This document shows positions 36,341 through 47,709 of a DNA stretch of 64,000 nucleotides, piece by piece (positions within the stretch are counted from its first letter, which is position 1; every line of letters starts with the position of its first letter). The DNA comes from Phytoseiulus persimilis (taxonomy: Eukaryota; Arthropoda; Arachnida; Mesostigmata; Phytoseiidae): positions 51,208,745 through 51,272,744 of the forward strand of contig CM075102.1 in the NCBI GenBank assembly GCA_037576195.1, in the 5' to 3' direction. The notes beneath the pieces are model-generated. The model had not been told where the DNA came from and made no database searches. It saw only the letters and a program-made list of their open reading frames with translations. A program made the position numbers and the translations under genes.

Positions 36341-38822
36341 GATTATATACAGTAAGGATCTTCAACTTATCATGAGCAATCACTGAGCACGGATTGAGAA
36401 TCCCTGGTCCTGGTAACTCTGCTCGAAACCGGGATGCTTGGAATCGCGGAACGTGGCTAGGATCGACAGCGTTCGTTAGTCGGCACTACAGGGCTCGCCT
36501 CAGAGGAGTTTGGAGCCGATCAGATCAAAATCGATGATTTATCCTCAGCACGGAGTTCAACGAAGATGGTCGGTGAGTGCGTTGTCCAGTGTTCCATTAA
36601 CTCCCCGAACTCATCCACTCGACCGAGGGGGAAAAGGTCCAAAGCTTGACACCCTCAGACTGGTGACAGATCACAGTGCAGCATCACGTTGGACCGGCAA
36701 ATAATGTTTGCCTTCCGAGGTCATATCTGTCTCCTCTCACAGTCATTTCGAGGTTCAGAAGGCTTCCCTAAAATGTGCGTGATATTTGCGTGATTCTCCC
36801 AGAAGTCGACCGAAGTTCCGGACATCCCGATCTGTTCTAAAATTCTAGATGCCTCAGAAAACCTAAGAACCCTGGGCTACCTTCTCAGCCAAGTTTTCCA
36901 AGTCTCGCATCAAGCGGTCCACCAGACAAGTCGACTGCAGTTTTTGAGCGCTGCCAAGACGGATTCGTGCGCCCTCCTGATGAACCCCTCTTCGAGCTCT
37001 CTCCCCTGAGAAACAACCTCGAAGTAAGGCGCTACCGCAAGAGCTCATTCGAACATTGTCACTCGCTCCCTCACGACCAGCGCTTTCGACCGCGTCTCCT
37101 GAGTTACGAGCGAAAGCTTGTGTTCTTTATATTGGCGCCCTCGTGCTTCCAAAGAACTCCGCACATCTCTTCAGGTCGGGTTTCAGAGATGACTTGGGGA
37201 ATTCCGAAAAGCGTTTGAGACGCACCTCCATATCTGTCTTCCTAAGTTCGTTTCCTGAGTCCTGACAAGAATCTAAGTGATTTCTCCGAGCCCATACAGC
37301 GCGGAAACTGGTGATGACTCCCATAAGAGGAATATAAGTTGTTTGCGAAGAACGCTCAGAGGAGCCGGTCTCCGAGGAAAGCAACTCCAATGAGCAGGAA
37401 CTGCTGAGCCGAGTTTCCATCCAGACGAAGAGCTTGGGAGGGAGTTTGAACACGCCGAAACGGGAGACTATTTGACAGGGATACTGAAGAACTCGATGGA
37501 CTGCGGCAACGCCTTGTTGGAGATAGAAGTATGATGCTTGAGAAGTGGTCTCGGAGTGCTACATGGTTCAAAACTCTCATTGAATACCGCACCAACTCTG
37601 AAGGTGTCTGCCGAATCGGCCGTGACACATGGTCAGGTCAGCGGATGTGAATAGGCATGGCTCGGATCTTCACCTGAGTGAGAAGAAGCATCCTGTTGAT
37701 CACACAGAAACGGTGGAAAGGAAGGGCGTCTCTGCCACCAAGAGACGAGCGAGCATATCCGTTCGTATAGCTCGAGGAAATGTGCGCGATAAATCCGACG
37801 CGTAACCTCCGAAACGGGGGATTCCGATTCAAGCGAGCCTGATGGAAAGAGAATCAATACTAATCCCGCGACCGGTTCGCGCTGAGAATGAGATCCGTGG
37901 ACGCGGTAGGGGTTGATTCCTTCCAAGATCTATTCCTCCCGGGGGTGCTCCTCCGCCGGCGCTCCTCTCCCCTGGATAGGGAACATCAGCTAGTAGACAG
38001 TCCGGATGTTGCGCTCCAAGAGCACCCAAGCTGATTACGACACTGCTACAGAAACTTCTAAACAGTCCGAGAAAACATTGGAAATTACTATCGATGTTGC
38101 TTGTGACGAGTCGCGACGGGAACTCCGGAAAAGTCGCTCATTTCCGACTTTCTTCGCACTTGAAGCCATGGAGTTCGATATGGACGCAAATCAGAAACCG
38201 TCTCATGTAACTGGAGTTCTCTTACATGCGTGACTCCTTTCGGCGGCTTCGCCTGCGTGTGAACACATGGGAGGGAGATGCCAGGTGGCCAACGCCGTGA
38301 ATTGAATGCTCTTTGACCGGAAAGAAGAGTAAGAAGTGAACCTTCGACCAGGGTGAATGAACGCCGGAGCAGATCATGCACGACTGCGCTGTCGGGGGTA
38401 GGGTAAGACGAAATGGTCCAACTGGGCTGCGATACATATGCAAAGGCACTCACGGCTCCTGGTTTGGTTGATACATATAATCCTCGGTACAGTAACACAG
38501 AAGTTACATCCCTTTCGTATAATCGGCGAGTTCTTCAGCAGATCTTCCGCGTCTCCTCGTCCTACTCACTTTCCGTCCTCCCGAGAATCGGAAATGTGTA
38601 AATCATTGGGATGGATGATTCCCGTTCGCTCGGGTTTTCTATATCGGTTCAGCGTTTTCACCCCTCTCTTCCGCTTGGACACACGCTCACCTTTCCTGCA
38701 GCGTGAGATGCTCACACGCTCTCAGGGAGAGAAGCTCTGTTCTCTCCCTTCGAATGCGTTGATTTTGCTTGGCTTAGATACCCGTAGTCGGGAAATAAGT
38801 GGCATGGTGTGTTAGCAGCAGA
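36341..38822. other. Gap, no supported gene
   Basis: A minus-strand stretch at 36863-37048 contains two overlapping coding-like frames (YFEVVSQGRELEEGFIRRAH in one; VDRLMRDLENLAEKVAQGS, ending in a stop, in the other). This could be a decayed or spliced C-terminal exon of an unknown gene. A plus-strand frame at 38006-38233 (MLRSKSTQADYDTATE) is acidic and without homology that I recognise. No repeats were noted. Confidence 0.35.
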
Positions 38823-39013
38823 GATGGGCCTGATTCAGATTGGACGATCTGATTCCGAATCCGGATTTATGTTCCCATCGAATCCCAACTAGAGTACGCT
38901 CGTTGGAATCAAATTCAGGATCGAATCCGGATTCGAATTCGGGTTGGATTCGGACTCGAGAATTCCTGGCTCGCCGGATGGATCCAGATCGTCGAATCTG
39001 AATCATGCCTATT
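38823..39013. mobile_element. Palindromic GATTC-rich MITE-like element
   Basis: The left end GCCTGATTCAGATTGGACGA is mirrored at the right end, whose reverse complement reads GCATGATTCAGATTCGACGA. The interior is a degenerate series of GAATCC/GGATTC motifs. The inverted ends with no coding capacity suggest a small DNA transposon derivative. No target duplication was recognised. Confidence 0.5.
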
Positions 39014-39824
39014 TTTGATCTACAGACTGGGTTTCTTGGCCATGCCATTCCACCACACCTGGTCTGGTGTCGTTCGGACTCTTATCTACACTTCTTTGTG
39101 GAACTGGCTAAGAAGTGGTCGTCCTTATATCTATATATATAAAAATCCAGGGTCTGTTTGTTTGTTTGTTTGTTTGTTTGTATGTCCTCAATAGGCTCCT
39201 CTGGTATTGATCGGATCGACTTCGAACAAACTGCATAATGTAGGGTGGCTCACCGGGAAGGACATAGGCCACCCACCCCTTCCCCCCTCCCCCTCCCCTC
39301 CTCCCCCCCTCGCGATTTACCCAAACTTTGACCCCCTCCATACTGTCACCCGCATCCAAATTCTGACGATAAGGTGCACCGCCCCGTTATGACGCCAGCC
39401 AGACTCTTGGGCCTCATCCCATCGTCATCGGATATCCTTCCCCACTACCTATCCTATACATCTATATATATAAAAATCCAGGGTCTGTTTGTTTGTTTGT
39501 TTGTCTGTTTGTTTGTTTGTCCTCAATAGGCTCCTCCGGTATTGATCGGATCGACTTGGAACAAACTGCATAATGTAGGGCGGCTCTCCGGGAAGGACAT
39601 AGGCCACCCAGCCCTTCCCCCCTCCTCCTCCCCTCCTCCCCCCCTCGCGATTTACCCCAACTTTGACCCCCTCCATACTGTCATCCGCATCCAAATTCTG
39701 ACGATTAGGTGCACCGCCCCGTTATGACGCCAGCCAGACTCTTAGGTCTCATCCCATCGTCATCGGATATCCTTCCCCACCCCCTCTCCTATACATCTAT
39801 CATAAAAATCTATCATGAAAATAT

Positions 39825-41851
39825 CTGGAGGGGTGATTTCGAGACCAATTAGGCCACTACTTTCCAACTCTGGAGGGGTGATTTCGAGACCAATAAGGCC
39901 ACTACTTTCCAACTCTGGAGGGGTGATTCCGAGACCAATCTGGCCATTAGTTTCCAACTCTGGAGGGGTGATTACGGGACCAATCTGGCCATTAGTTTCC
40001 AACTCTGGAGGGGTAATTCCGGTACCAATCTGGCCATTAGTTTCCAACTCTGGAGGGGTGATTCCGAGGCCAATCTGGCCGTTACTTCCCAGCTTCAGAG
40101 GGGTGATTCTGAGACCAATCTGGGCATTACTTTCCAACTTTAGAGGGGTGATTCCGAGACCAATCTCGCCATTACTTTCCAACTCTGGAGGGGTGATTCC
40201 GGAACCTATCTGGCCATCACTTTCCAACTCTGGAGGGGTGATTCCGAGACCAATCTGGCCATTAGTTTCCAACTCTGGAGGGGTGATTTCGAGACCAATA
40301 AGGCCACTACTTTCCAACTCTGGAGGGGTGATTTCGAGACCAATAAGGCCACTACTTTCCAACTCTGGAGGGGTGATTCCGAGACCAATCTGGCCATTAG
40401 TTTCCAACTCTGGAGGGGTGATTACGGGACCAATCTGGCCATTAGTTTCCAACTCTGGAGGGGTAATTCCGGTACCAATCTGGCCATTAGTTTCCAACTC
40501 TGGAGGGGTGATTCCGAGGCCAATCTGGCCGTTACTTCCCAGCTTCAGAGGGGTGATTCTGAGACCAATCTGGGCATTACTTTCCAACTTTAGAGGGGTG
40601 ATTCCGAGACCAATCTCGCCATTACTTTCCAACTCTGGAGGGGTGATTCCGGAACCTATCTGGCCATCACTTTCCAACTCTGGAGGGGTGATTCCGAGAC
40701 CAATCTGGCCATTACTTTCCAACTCTGGAGGGGTGATTCTCAGACCAATCTGGCCATTACTTTTCAACTCTGGAGGGGTGATTCCCAGACCAATCTGGCC
40801 ATTACTTCCCAACTCTGGAGGGGTGATTCTGAGACCAATCTGAGCATTACTTCCCAACTCTGGAGGGGTGATTCCGAGACCAATCTGAGCATTACCATAC
40901 TTCCCAACTCTAGAAGGGTGATTCCGGGACCAATCTGAGCATTACTTCCCATCTCTGGAGGGGGATTCTGGGAGCAATCTGACCATTACTTTCCAACTCT
41001 GGAGGAGTGATTCCGAGACCAATATGAGCATCACTTCCCAACTCTGGAGGGGTGATTCTGAGGCCAATCTGACCATTACTTTCCAACTCTGGAGGGGTGA
41101 TTCTGAGACCCATCTGACCACTACTTTCCAACCCTGGAGGGGTGATTTCGGGATCAATCTGACCATTACTTCCCAACTCTAGAAGGGTGATTCCGGGACC
41201 AATCTGAGCACTACTTCCCAACTCTGTAGGGGTGATTCTGGGAGCAATCTGACCATTAGTTTCCAACTCTGGAGGAGTGATTCCGAGACCAATCTGAGCA
41301 TTACTTCCCAACTCTGGAGGGGTGATTCTGAGACCAATCTGGCCATTACTTTCCAACTCTGGAGGGGTGATTCTGAGACCAATCTGACCATTACTTCCCA
41401 ACTCTGGAGGGGTGATTTCGGGACCAATCTGACCATTACTTTCCAACTCTGGAGGGGTGATTCCGAGACCAATCTGAGCATCACTGTCCAACTCTGGAGG
41501 GGTGATTCCGGGACCAATCTGAGCATTACTTTCCAACTCTGGAGGGGTGATTCCGGGGTCAATCTGAGCATTACTTTCCAACTCTGGAGGATTGATTCCG
41601 GGACCAATCTGAGCATCTTTTTCCAACTCTGGAGGGGCGATTCCGGGACCAATCTGAGCATCTTTTTCCAACTCTGGAGGGGCGATTCCGGGACCAATCT
41701 GAGCATCACTTTCCAACTCTGGAGGGGTGATCTCGAGACAAATCTAACTATACTTTTCAAAACCTAGAGGGGTGATTCCGGGACCAATCTGACCATGCTC
41801 CTCCGAATCTGAAGGGGTGATTACGACACCAATCTGACCATACTTCTCAAA
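39825..41851 (+). repeat. 45-bp minisatellite array 1 (about 45 units)
   Basis: The unit consensus is GGAGGGGTGATTCCGAGACC + AATCTGGCCATTACTTTCCA + ACTCT. Units differ at a few positions each. The first 20 units are two copies of a 10-unit (450-bp) higher-order block (39825 to about 40728). Later units shift to a GACCATT/GAGCATT subtype. A 185-bp unique tail follows (41852-42036). Confidence 0.95.
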
Positions 41852-42064
41852 ACCATGATGCTGACCAAGTGAAGAGAAAGGAAAGTGCCTCGATTCCAGG
41901 TCAGAATCCTATCGAGAATCGGTGGCCACTCCCGAAGGTCTCATGACACTACATTTAAGGCAATGTGTGTCTGTCAGCAGTAGACTCCCGAAGCAAGGGA
42001 CGGGTCGGCCAGCGTAGTCGGCCGAAGGCCGGCTAGTCTATCATAAAAATCGATCATAGAAATA

Positions 42065-43232
42065 CCTGGAGGGGTGATTCCGAGACCAATAAGGCCATTA
42101 CTTCCCAACTCTGGAGGGGTGATTCCGAGACCAATCTGGCCATTAGTTTCCAACTCTGGAGGGGTGATTACGAGACCAATCTGGCCTTTAGTTTCTAACT
42201 CTGGAGGGGTGATTGCGAGACCAATCTGGACATTACTTTCCAACTTTGGAGGGGTGATTCCGAGACCAATCCGACCATTACTTTCCAACTCTGGAGGGGT
42301 GATTCCGGGACCAATCTGGCCATAACTTTCCAGCTCTGGGGGGTGATTCAGAGACCAATCTGGCCATTACTTTCCTACTCTGGAGGGGTGATTCCGAGAC
42401 CAATCTGGCCATTACTTTCGAACTCTGGAGGGGTGATTCTGAGACCAATCTGGCCATTACTTTCCAACTCTGGAGGGGTGATTCCGAGACCAATCTGGCC
42501 ATTACTTCCCAACTCTGGAGGGGTGATTCCGAGACCAATGTGGCCATTACTTTCCAACTCTGGGGGGATGATTCCGGGAGCAATCTGAGCAATACTTCCC
42601 AAACCTGGAGGGGTGATTCCGGGAGCAATCTGAGCATTACTTTCCAACTCTGGGGGGGGGGATCGCGAGACCAATCTGGCCATTACTTTCCAACTCTGGA
42701 GGGGTGATTCTGAGACCAATCTGGCCATCACTTTCCAACTTTGGAGGGGTGATTCTGAGACCAATTCGGCCATTACTTTCCAACTTTGGAGGGGTGATTC
42801 TGAGACCAATTTGGCCATTACTTTCCAGCTCTGGAGGGGTGATTCCGAGGCCAATCTGGCCATTACTTTCCAACCCTGGAGGGGTGATTCCGAGACCGAT
42901 CCGGCCATTACTTTCCAACTCTGGAGGGGTGATTCCGAGACCAATCCGGCCATTACTTTCCAACTCTGGAGGGGTGATTCCGGTGCCAATCTGGCCATTA
43001 CTTTCCAACTCTGGAGGGGTGATTCCGAGACCAATCTGGCCATCACTTCCCAACTCTGGAGGGGTGATTCCAAGACCAATCCGGCCATTACTTTCCAACT
43101 CTGGAGGGGTGATTCCGAGACCAATCCGGCTATTACTTTCCAACTCTGGGGGGGGTGATTCCGGGACCAATCTGGCCATAACATTCCAACTCTGGGGGGT
43201 GATTTCGGGACCAATCTGACCATACTTCTCGA
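42065..43232 (+). repeat. 45-bp minisatellite array 2 (about 26 units)
   Basis: It has the same 45-bp unit as array 1, in the same orientation, followed by a 186-bp tail nearly identical to the tail after array 1, including CATGATGCTGACCAAGTGAA. Two units contain extra Gs. Confidence 0.95.
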
Positions 43233-43774
43233 GACCATGATGCTGACCAAGTGAAGAGAGAGGAAAGTGCCTCGATTCCAGGTCAGAATCCTTTCGAGAA
43301 TCGGTGGCCACTCCCGAAGTTCTCATGACACTACATGTAAGGCAATGTGTGTCTGTCAGCAGTAGACTCCCGAAGCAAGGGACGGGTCGGCCAGCGTAGT
43401 CGGCCGAAGGCCGGCTAGTCTATATATATAAAAATCCAGGGTCTGTTTGTTTGTTTGTTTGTTTGTTTGTTCGTATGTCCTCAATAGGCTCCTCTGGTAT
43501 TGATCGGATCGACTTGGAACAAACTGCATAATGTAGGGCGGCTCTCCGGGACGGACATAGGCCACCCACCCCTCCCCCGCTCCTCCTCCCCTCCTCCCCC
43601 CCTCGCGATTTACCCCAACTTTGACCCCCTCCCTACTGTCATCCGCATCCAAATTCTGACGATAAGGTGCACCGCCCCGTTATGACGCCAGCCAGACTCA
43701 TCCCATCGTCATCGGATATCCTTCCCCACCTCCTCTCCTGTACATCTATCATGAAAATCTATCATAAAAATTCC

Positions 43775-46700
43775 TGGAGGGGTGATTTCGAGACCAATAA
43801 GGCCATTACTTCCCAACTCTGGAGGGGTGATTCCGAGACCAATCTGGCCATTACTTTCCAACTCTGGAGGGGTGATTCCGAGACCAATCTGGCCATTAGT
43901 TTCCAACTCTGGAGGGGTGATTACGAGACCAATCTGGCCTTTAGTTTCTAACTCTGGAGGGCTGATTGCGAGACCAATCTGGACATTACTTTCCAACTTT
44001 GGAGGGGTGATTCCGACACCAATCCGACCATTAGTTTCCAACTCTGGAGGGGTGATTCCGGTGCCAATTTGACCATTACTTTCCAACTCTGGAGGGGTGA
44101 TTCCGGAACGTATCTGGCAATTACTTTCCAACTCTGGAGGGGTGATTCCGGAACCAATCTGGCCATTACTTTCCAACTTTGGAGGGGTGATTCCGACACC
44201 AATCCGACCATTAGTTTCCAACTCTGGAGGGGTGATTCCGGTGCCAATTTGACCATTACTTTCCAACTCTGGAGGGGTGATTCCGAGACCAATCTGGCCA
44301 TTAGTTTCCAACTCTGGAGGGGTGATTCCGGTGCCAATCTGGCCATTAGTGTCCAACTCTGGAGGGGTGATTCCGGTACCTATCTGGCCATTACTTTCCA
44401 ACTCTGGAGGGGGGATTCTGAGACCAATCTGGCCATTACTTTCGAACTCTGGAGGGGTGATTCCGAGACCAATCTTGCCATTAGTTTTCAACTCTGGAGG
44501 GGTGATTCCGGTGCCAATCTGGCCATTAGTTTCCAACTCTGGAAGGGTGATTCCGGTATCAATCTCGCCATCAGTTTCCAACTCTGGAGGGGTGATTCCG
44601 AGACCAATCTGGCCATTAGTTTCCAACTCTGGAGGGGTGATTCCGAGACCAATCTGGCCATTAGTTTCCAACTCTGGAGGTGTGATTCCGAGACCAATCT
44701 GGACATTACTTTCCAACTCTGGAGGGGTGATTCCGGAACGTATCTGGCAATTACTTTCCAACTCTGGAGGGGTGATTCCGGAACCAATCTGGCCATGACT
44801 TTCCAACTCTGGAGGGGTGATTCTGAGACCAATCTGGCCATCACTTTCCAACTCTGGAGGGGTGATTCCGAGACCAATCTGGCCATTAGTTTCCAACTCT
44901 GGAGGGGTGATTCCGGTGCCAATCTGGCCATTAGTGTCCAACTCTGGAGGGGTGATTCCGGTACCTATCTGGCCATTACTTTCCAACTCTGGAGGGGGGA
45001 TTCTGAGACCAATCTGGCCATTACTTTCGAACTCTGGAGGGGTGATTCCGAGACCAATCTTGCCATTAGTTTTCAACTCTGGAGGGGTGATTCCGGTGCC
45101 AATCTGGCCATTAGTTTCCAACTCTGGAAGGGTGATTCCGGTATCAATCTCGCCATTAGTTTCCAACTCTGGAGGGGTGATTCCGGTACCAATCTGGCCA
45201 TTACTTTCCAACTCTGGAGGGTTGATTCCGAGACCAATCTGACTATCACTTTCCAAGTCTGGAGGGGTGATTCCGAGACCAATCTGGCCATTACTTTCCA
45301 ACTCTGGAGGGGTGATTCCGAGACCAATTTGGCCATTACTTTCCAACTCTGGAGGGGTGATTCCGAGACCAATCTGGCCATTACTTTCCAACTCTGGAGG
45401 GGTGATTCCGAGACCAATCTGGCCATTAGTTTTCAACTCTGGAGGGGTGATTCCGAGACCAATCTGGCCATTACTTTCCAACTCTGGAGGGGTGATTCCG
45501 GAACCTATCTGGCAATTACTTTCCAACTCTGGAGGGGTGATTCCGGAACCTATCTGGCAATTACTTTCCAACTCTGGAGGGGTGATTCCGGAACCTATCT
45601 GGCAATTACTTTCCAACTCTGGAGGGGTGATTCCGGTATCAATCTGGCCATTACTTTCCAACTCTGGAGGGGTGATTCCGAGACCAATCTGGCCATTACT
45701 TTCCAACTCTGGAGGGGTGATTCCGAGACCAATCTGGCCATTACTTTCCAACTCTGGAGGGGTGATTCCGAGACCAATCTGGCCATTAGTTTTCAACTCT
45801 GGAGGGGTGATTCCGAGACCAATCTGGCCATTACTTTCCAACTCTGGAGGGGTGATTCCGGAACCTATCTGGCAATTACTTTCCAACTCTGGAGGGGTGA
45901 TTCCGGTATCAATCTGGCCATTACTTTCCAACTCTGGAGGGGTGATTCCGAGACCAATCTGGCCATTACTTTCCAACTCTGGAGGGGTGATTCCGAGACC
46001 AATCTGGCCATTACTTTCCAACTCTGGAGGGGTGATTCCGAGACCAATCTGGCCATTACTTCCCAACTCTGGAGGGGTGATTCCAGAACGTATCTGGCAA
46101 TTACTTTCCAACTCTGGAGGGGTGATTCCGGAACCTATCTGGCAATTACTTTCCAACTCTGGAGGGGTGATTCCGGTATCAATCTGGCCATTACTTTCCA
46201 ACTCTGGAGGGGTGATTCCGAGACCAATCTGGCCATTAGTTTCCAACTCTGGAGGTGTGATTCCGAGACCAATCTGGCCATTACTTTCCAACTCTGGAGG
46301 GGTGATTCCGGAACCTATCTGGCAATTACTTTCCAACTCTGGAGGGGTGATTCCAGAACGTATCTGGCAATTACTTTCCAACTCTGGAGGGGTGATTCCG
46401 AGACCAATCTGGTAATTACTTTCCAACTCTGGAGGGGTGATTCCGGAACCTATCTGGCAATTACTTTCCAACTCTGGAGGGGTGATTCCAGAACGTATCT
46501 GGCAATTACTTTCCAACTCTGGAGGGGTGATTCCGGAACCTATCTGGCAATTACTTTCCAACTCTGGAGGGGTGATTCCGGTATCAATCTGGCCATTACT
46601 TTCCAACTCTGGAGGGGTGATTCCGAGACCAATCTGGCAATTACTTTCCAACTCTGGAGGGGTGATTCCGAGACCAATCTGGCAATTACTTTCCAACTCT

Positions 46701-47640
46701 GGAGGGGTGATTCCAGAACGTATCTGGCAATTACTTTCCAACTCTGGAGGGGTGATTCCGAGACCAATCTGGCAATTACTTTCCAACTCTGGAGGGGTGA
46801 TTCCGGAACCTATCTGGCAATTACTTTCCAAATCTGGAGGGGTGATTCCAGAACGTATCTGGCAATTACTTTCCAACTCTGGAGGGGTGATTCCGGAACC
46901 TATCTGGCAATTACTTTCCAACTCTGGAGGGGTGATTCCGGTATCAATCTGGCCATTACTTTCCAACTCTGGAGGTGTGATTCCGAGACCAATCTGGCAA
47001 TTACTTTCCAACTCTGGAGGGGTGATTCCGGAACCTATCTGGCAATTACTTTCCAACTCTGGAGGGGTGATTCCAGAACGTATCTGGCAATTACTTTCCA
47101 ACTCTGGAGGGGTGATTCCGGAACCTATCTGGCAATTACTTTCCAACTCTGGAGGGGTGATTCCGGTATCAATCTGGCCATTACTTTCCAACTCTGGAGG
47201 GGTGATTCCGAGACCAATCTGGCCATTAGTTTCCAACTCTGGAGGGGTGATTCCGAGACCAATCTGGCCATTAGTTTCCAACTCTGGAGGGGTGATTCCG
47301 AGACCAATCTGGCCATTAGTTTCCAACTCTGGAGGTGTGATTCCGAGACCAATCTGGCCATTAGTTTCCAACTCTGGAGGTGTGATTCCGAGACCAATCT
47401 GGCCATTAGCTTCCAACTCTGGAGGGGTGATTACGAGACCGATCTGGCCATTACTCTCCTATTCTGGGGGGGTGATTCCAGGACCAATCTGACAGTACTT
47501 TTCTGAGTCCGGAGGGGTGCTTCCTAGACGAATCTGACCGTACTTTCCAAAACCTGGAGGGGTGATTCCGTCTCCAATCTGACCATTACTTTCCGAGTTT
47601 GGAGGAGTGAAACCGGGACCAGTCTGAACATACTTCTCCA
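43775..47640 (+). repeat. 45-bp minisatellite array 3 (about 86 units)
   Basis: This is the longest array. It shows several higher-order blocks, such as a 13-unit (585-bp) duplication (about 44320-44580 against 44905-45165) and later alternation of GAACCTATCTGGCAATT and GAACGTATCTGGCAATT variants. Because 45 is a multiple of 3 and the unit lacks stops in several frames, frames above 1000 codons run across it on both strands. These are not genes. The following tail is truncated relative to arrays 1 and 2 (47645-47709). Confidence 0.95.
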
Positions 47641-47709
47641 AGTCTGTCAGCAGTAGACTCCCGAAGCAAGGGACGGGTCGGCCAGCGTAGTCGGCCGAAG
47701 GCCGGCTAG

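Larger units (their letters stand above)
39130..47709 (+). mobile_element. Head-to-tail composite of three Helitron-like elements carrying 45-bp minisatellites
   Basis: Three units abut without spacer. Unit 1 is 39130-42036 and starts with two copies of a roughly 330-bp head (39130-39460 and 39461-39795) that opens TCTATATATATAAAAATCC and contains a (TTTG)n run. Unit 2 is 42037-43418 (start TCTATCATAAAAATC). Unit 3 is 43419-47709 and again has the long head. Each unit ends with GACGGGTCGGCCAGCG, then a hairpin (AGTCGGCC-GAA-GGCCGGCT) and CTAG. The next unit starts at once with TC, and the outer flanks are A and T. TC starts, CTAG ends, a 3' hairpin and A/T flanks without target duplication fit a non-autonomous Helitron, but no Rep/helicase gene is present, so the class is inferred. 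The hairpin touching CTAG is unusual. Confidence 0.65.

Noticed and set aside
36863-37048. Possible C-terminal exon in two overlapping frames
   Set aside because: The coding-like sequence switches frame with no plausible intron between, and no other exon or family match was found.
43709-47506. Giant frames of 1235 (minus) and 1145 (plus) codons, and similar ones at 39760-43326
   Set aside because: They are by-products of a 45-bp tandem repeat whose unit lacks stops. They lack real starts and occur on both strands at once.
39825-47640. CRISPR-like regular repeats
   Set aside because: Units are contiguous with no unique spacers, the sequence context is eukaryotic, and the arrays sit inside transposon-like units.
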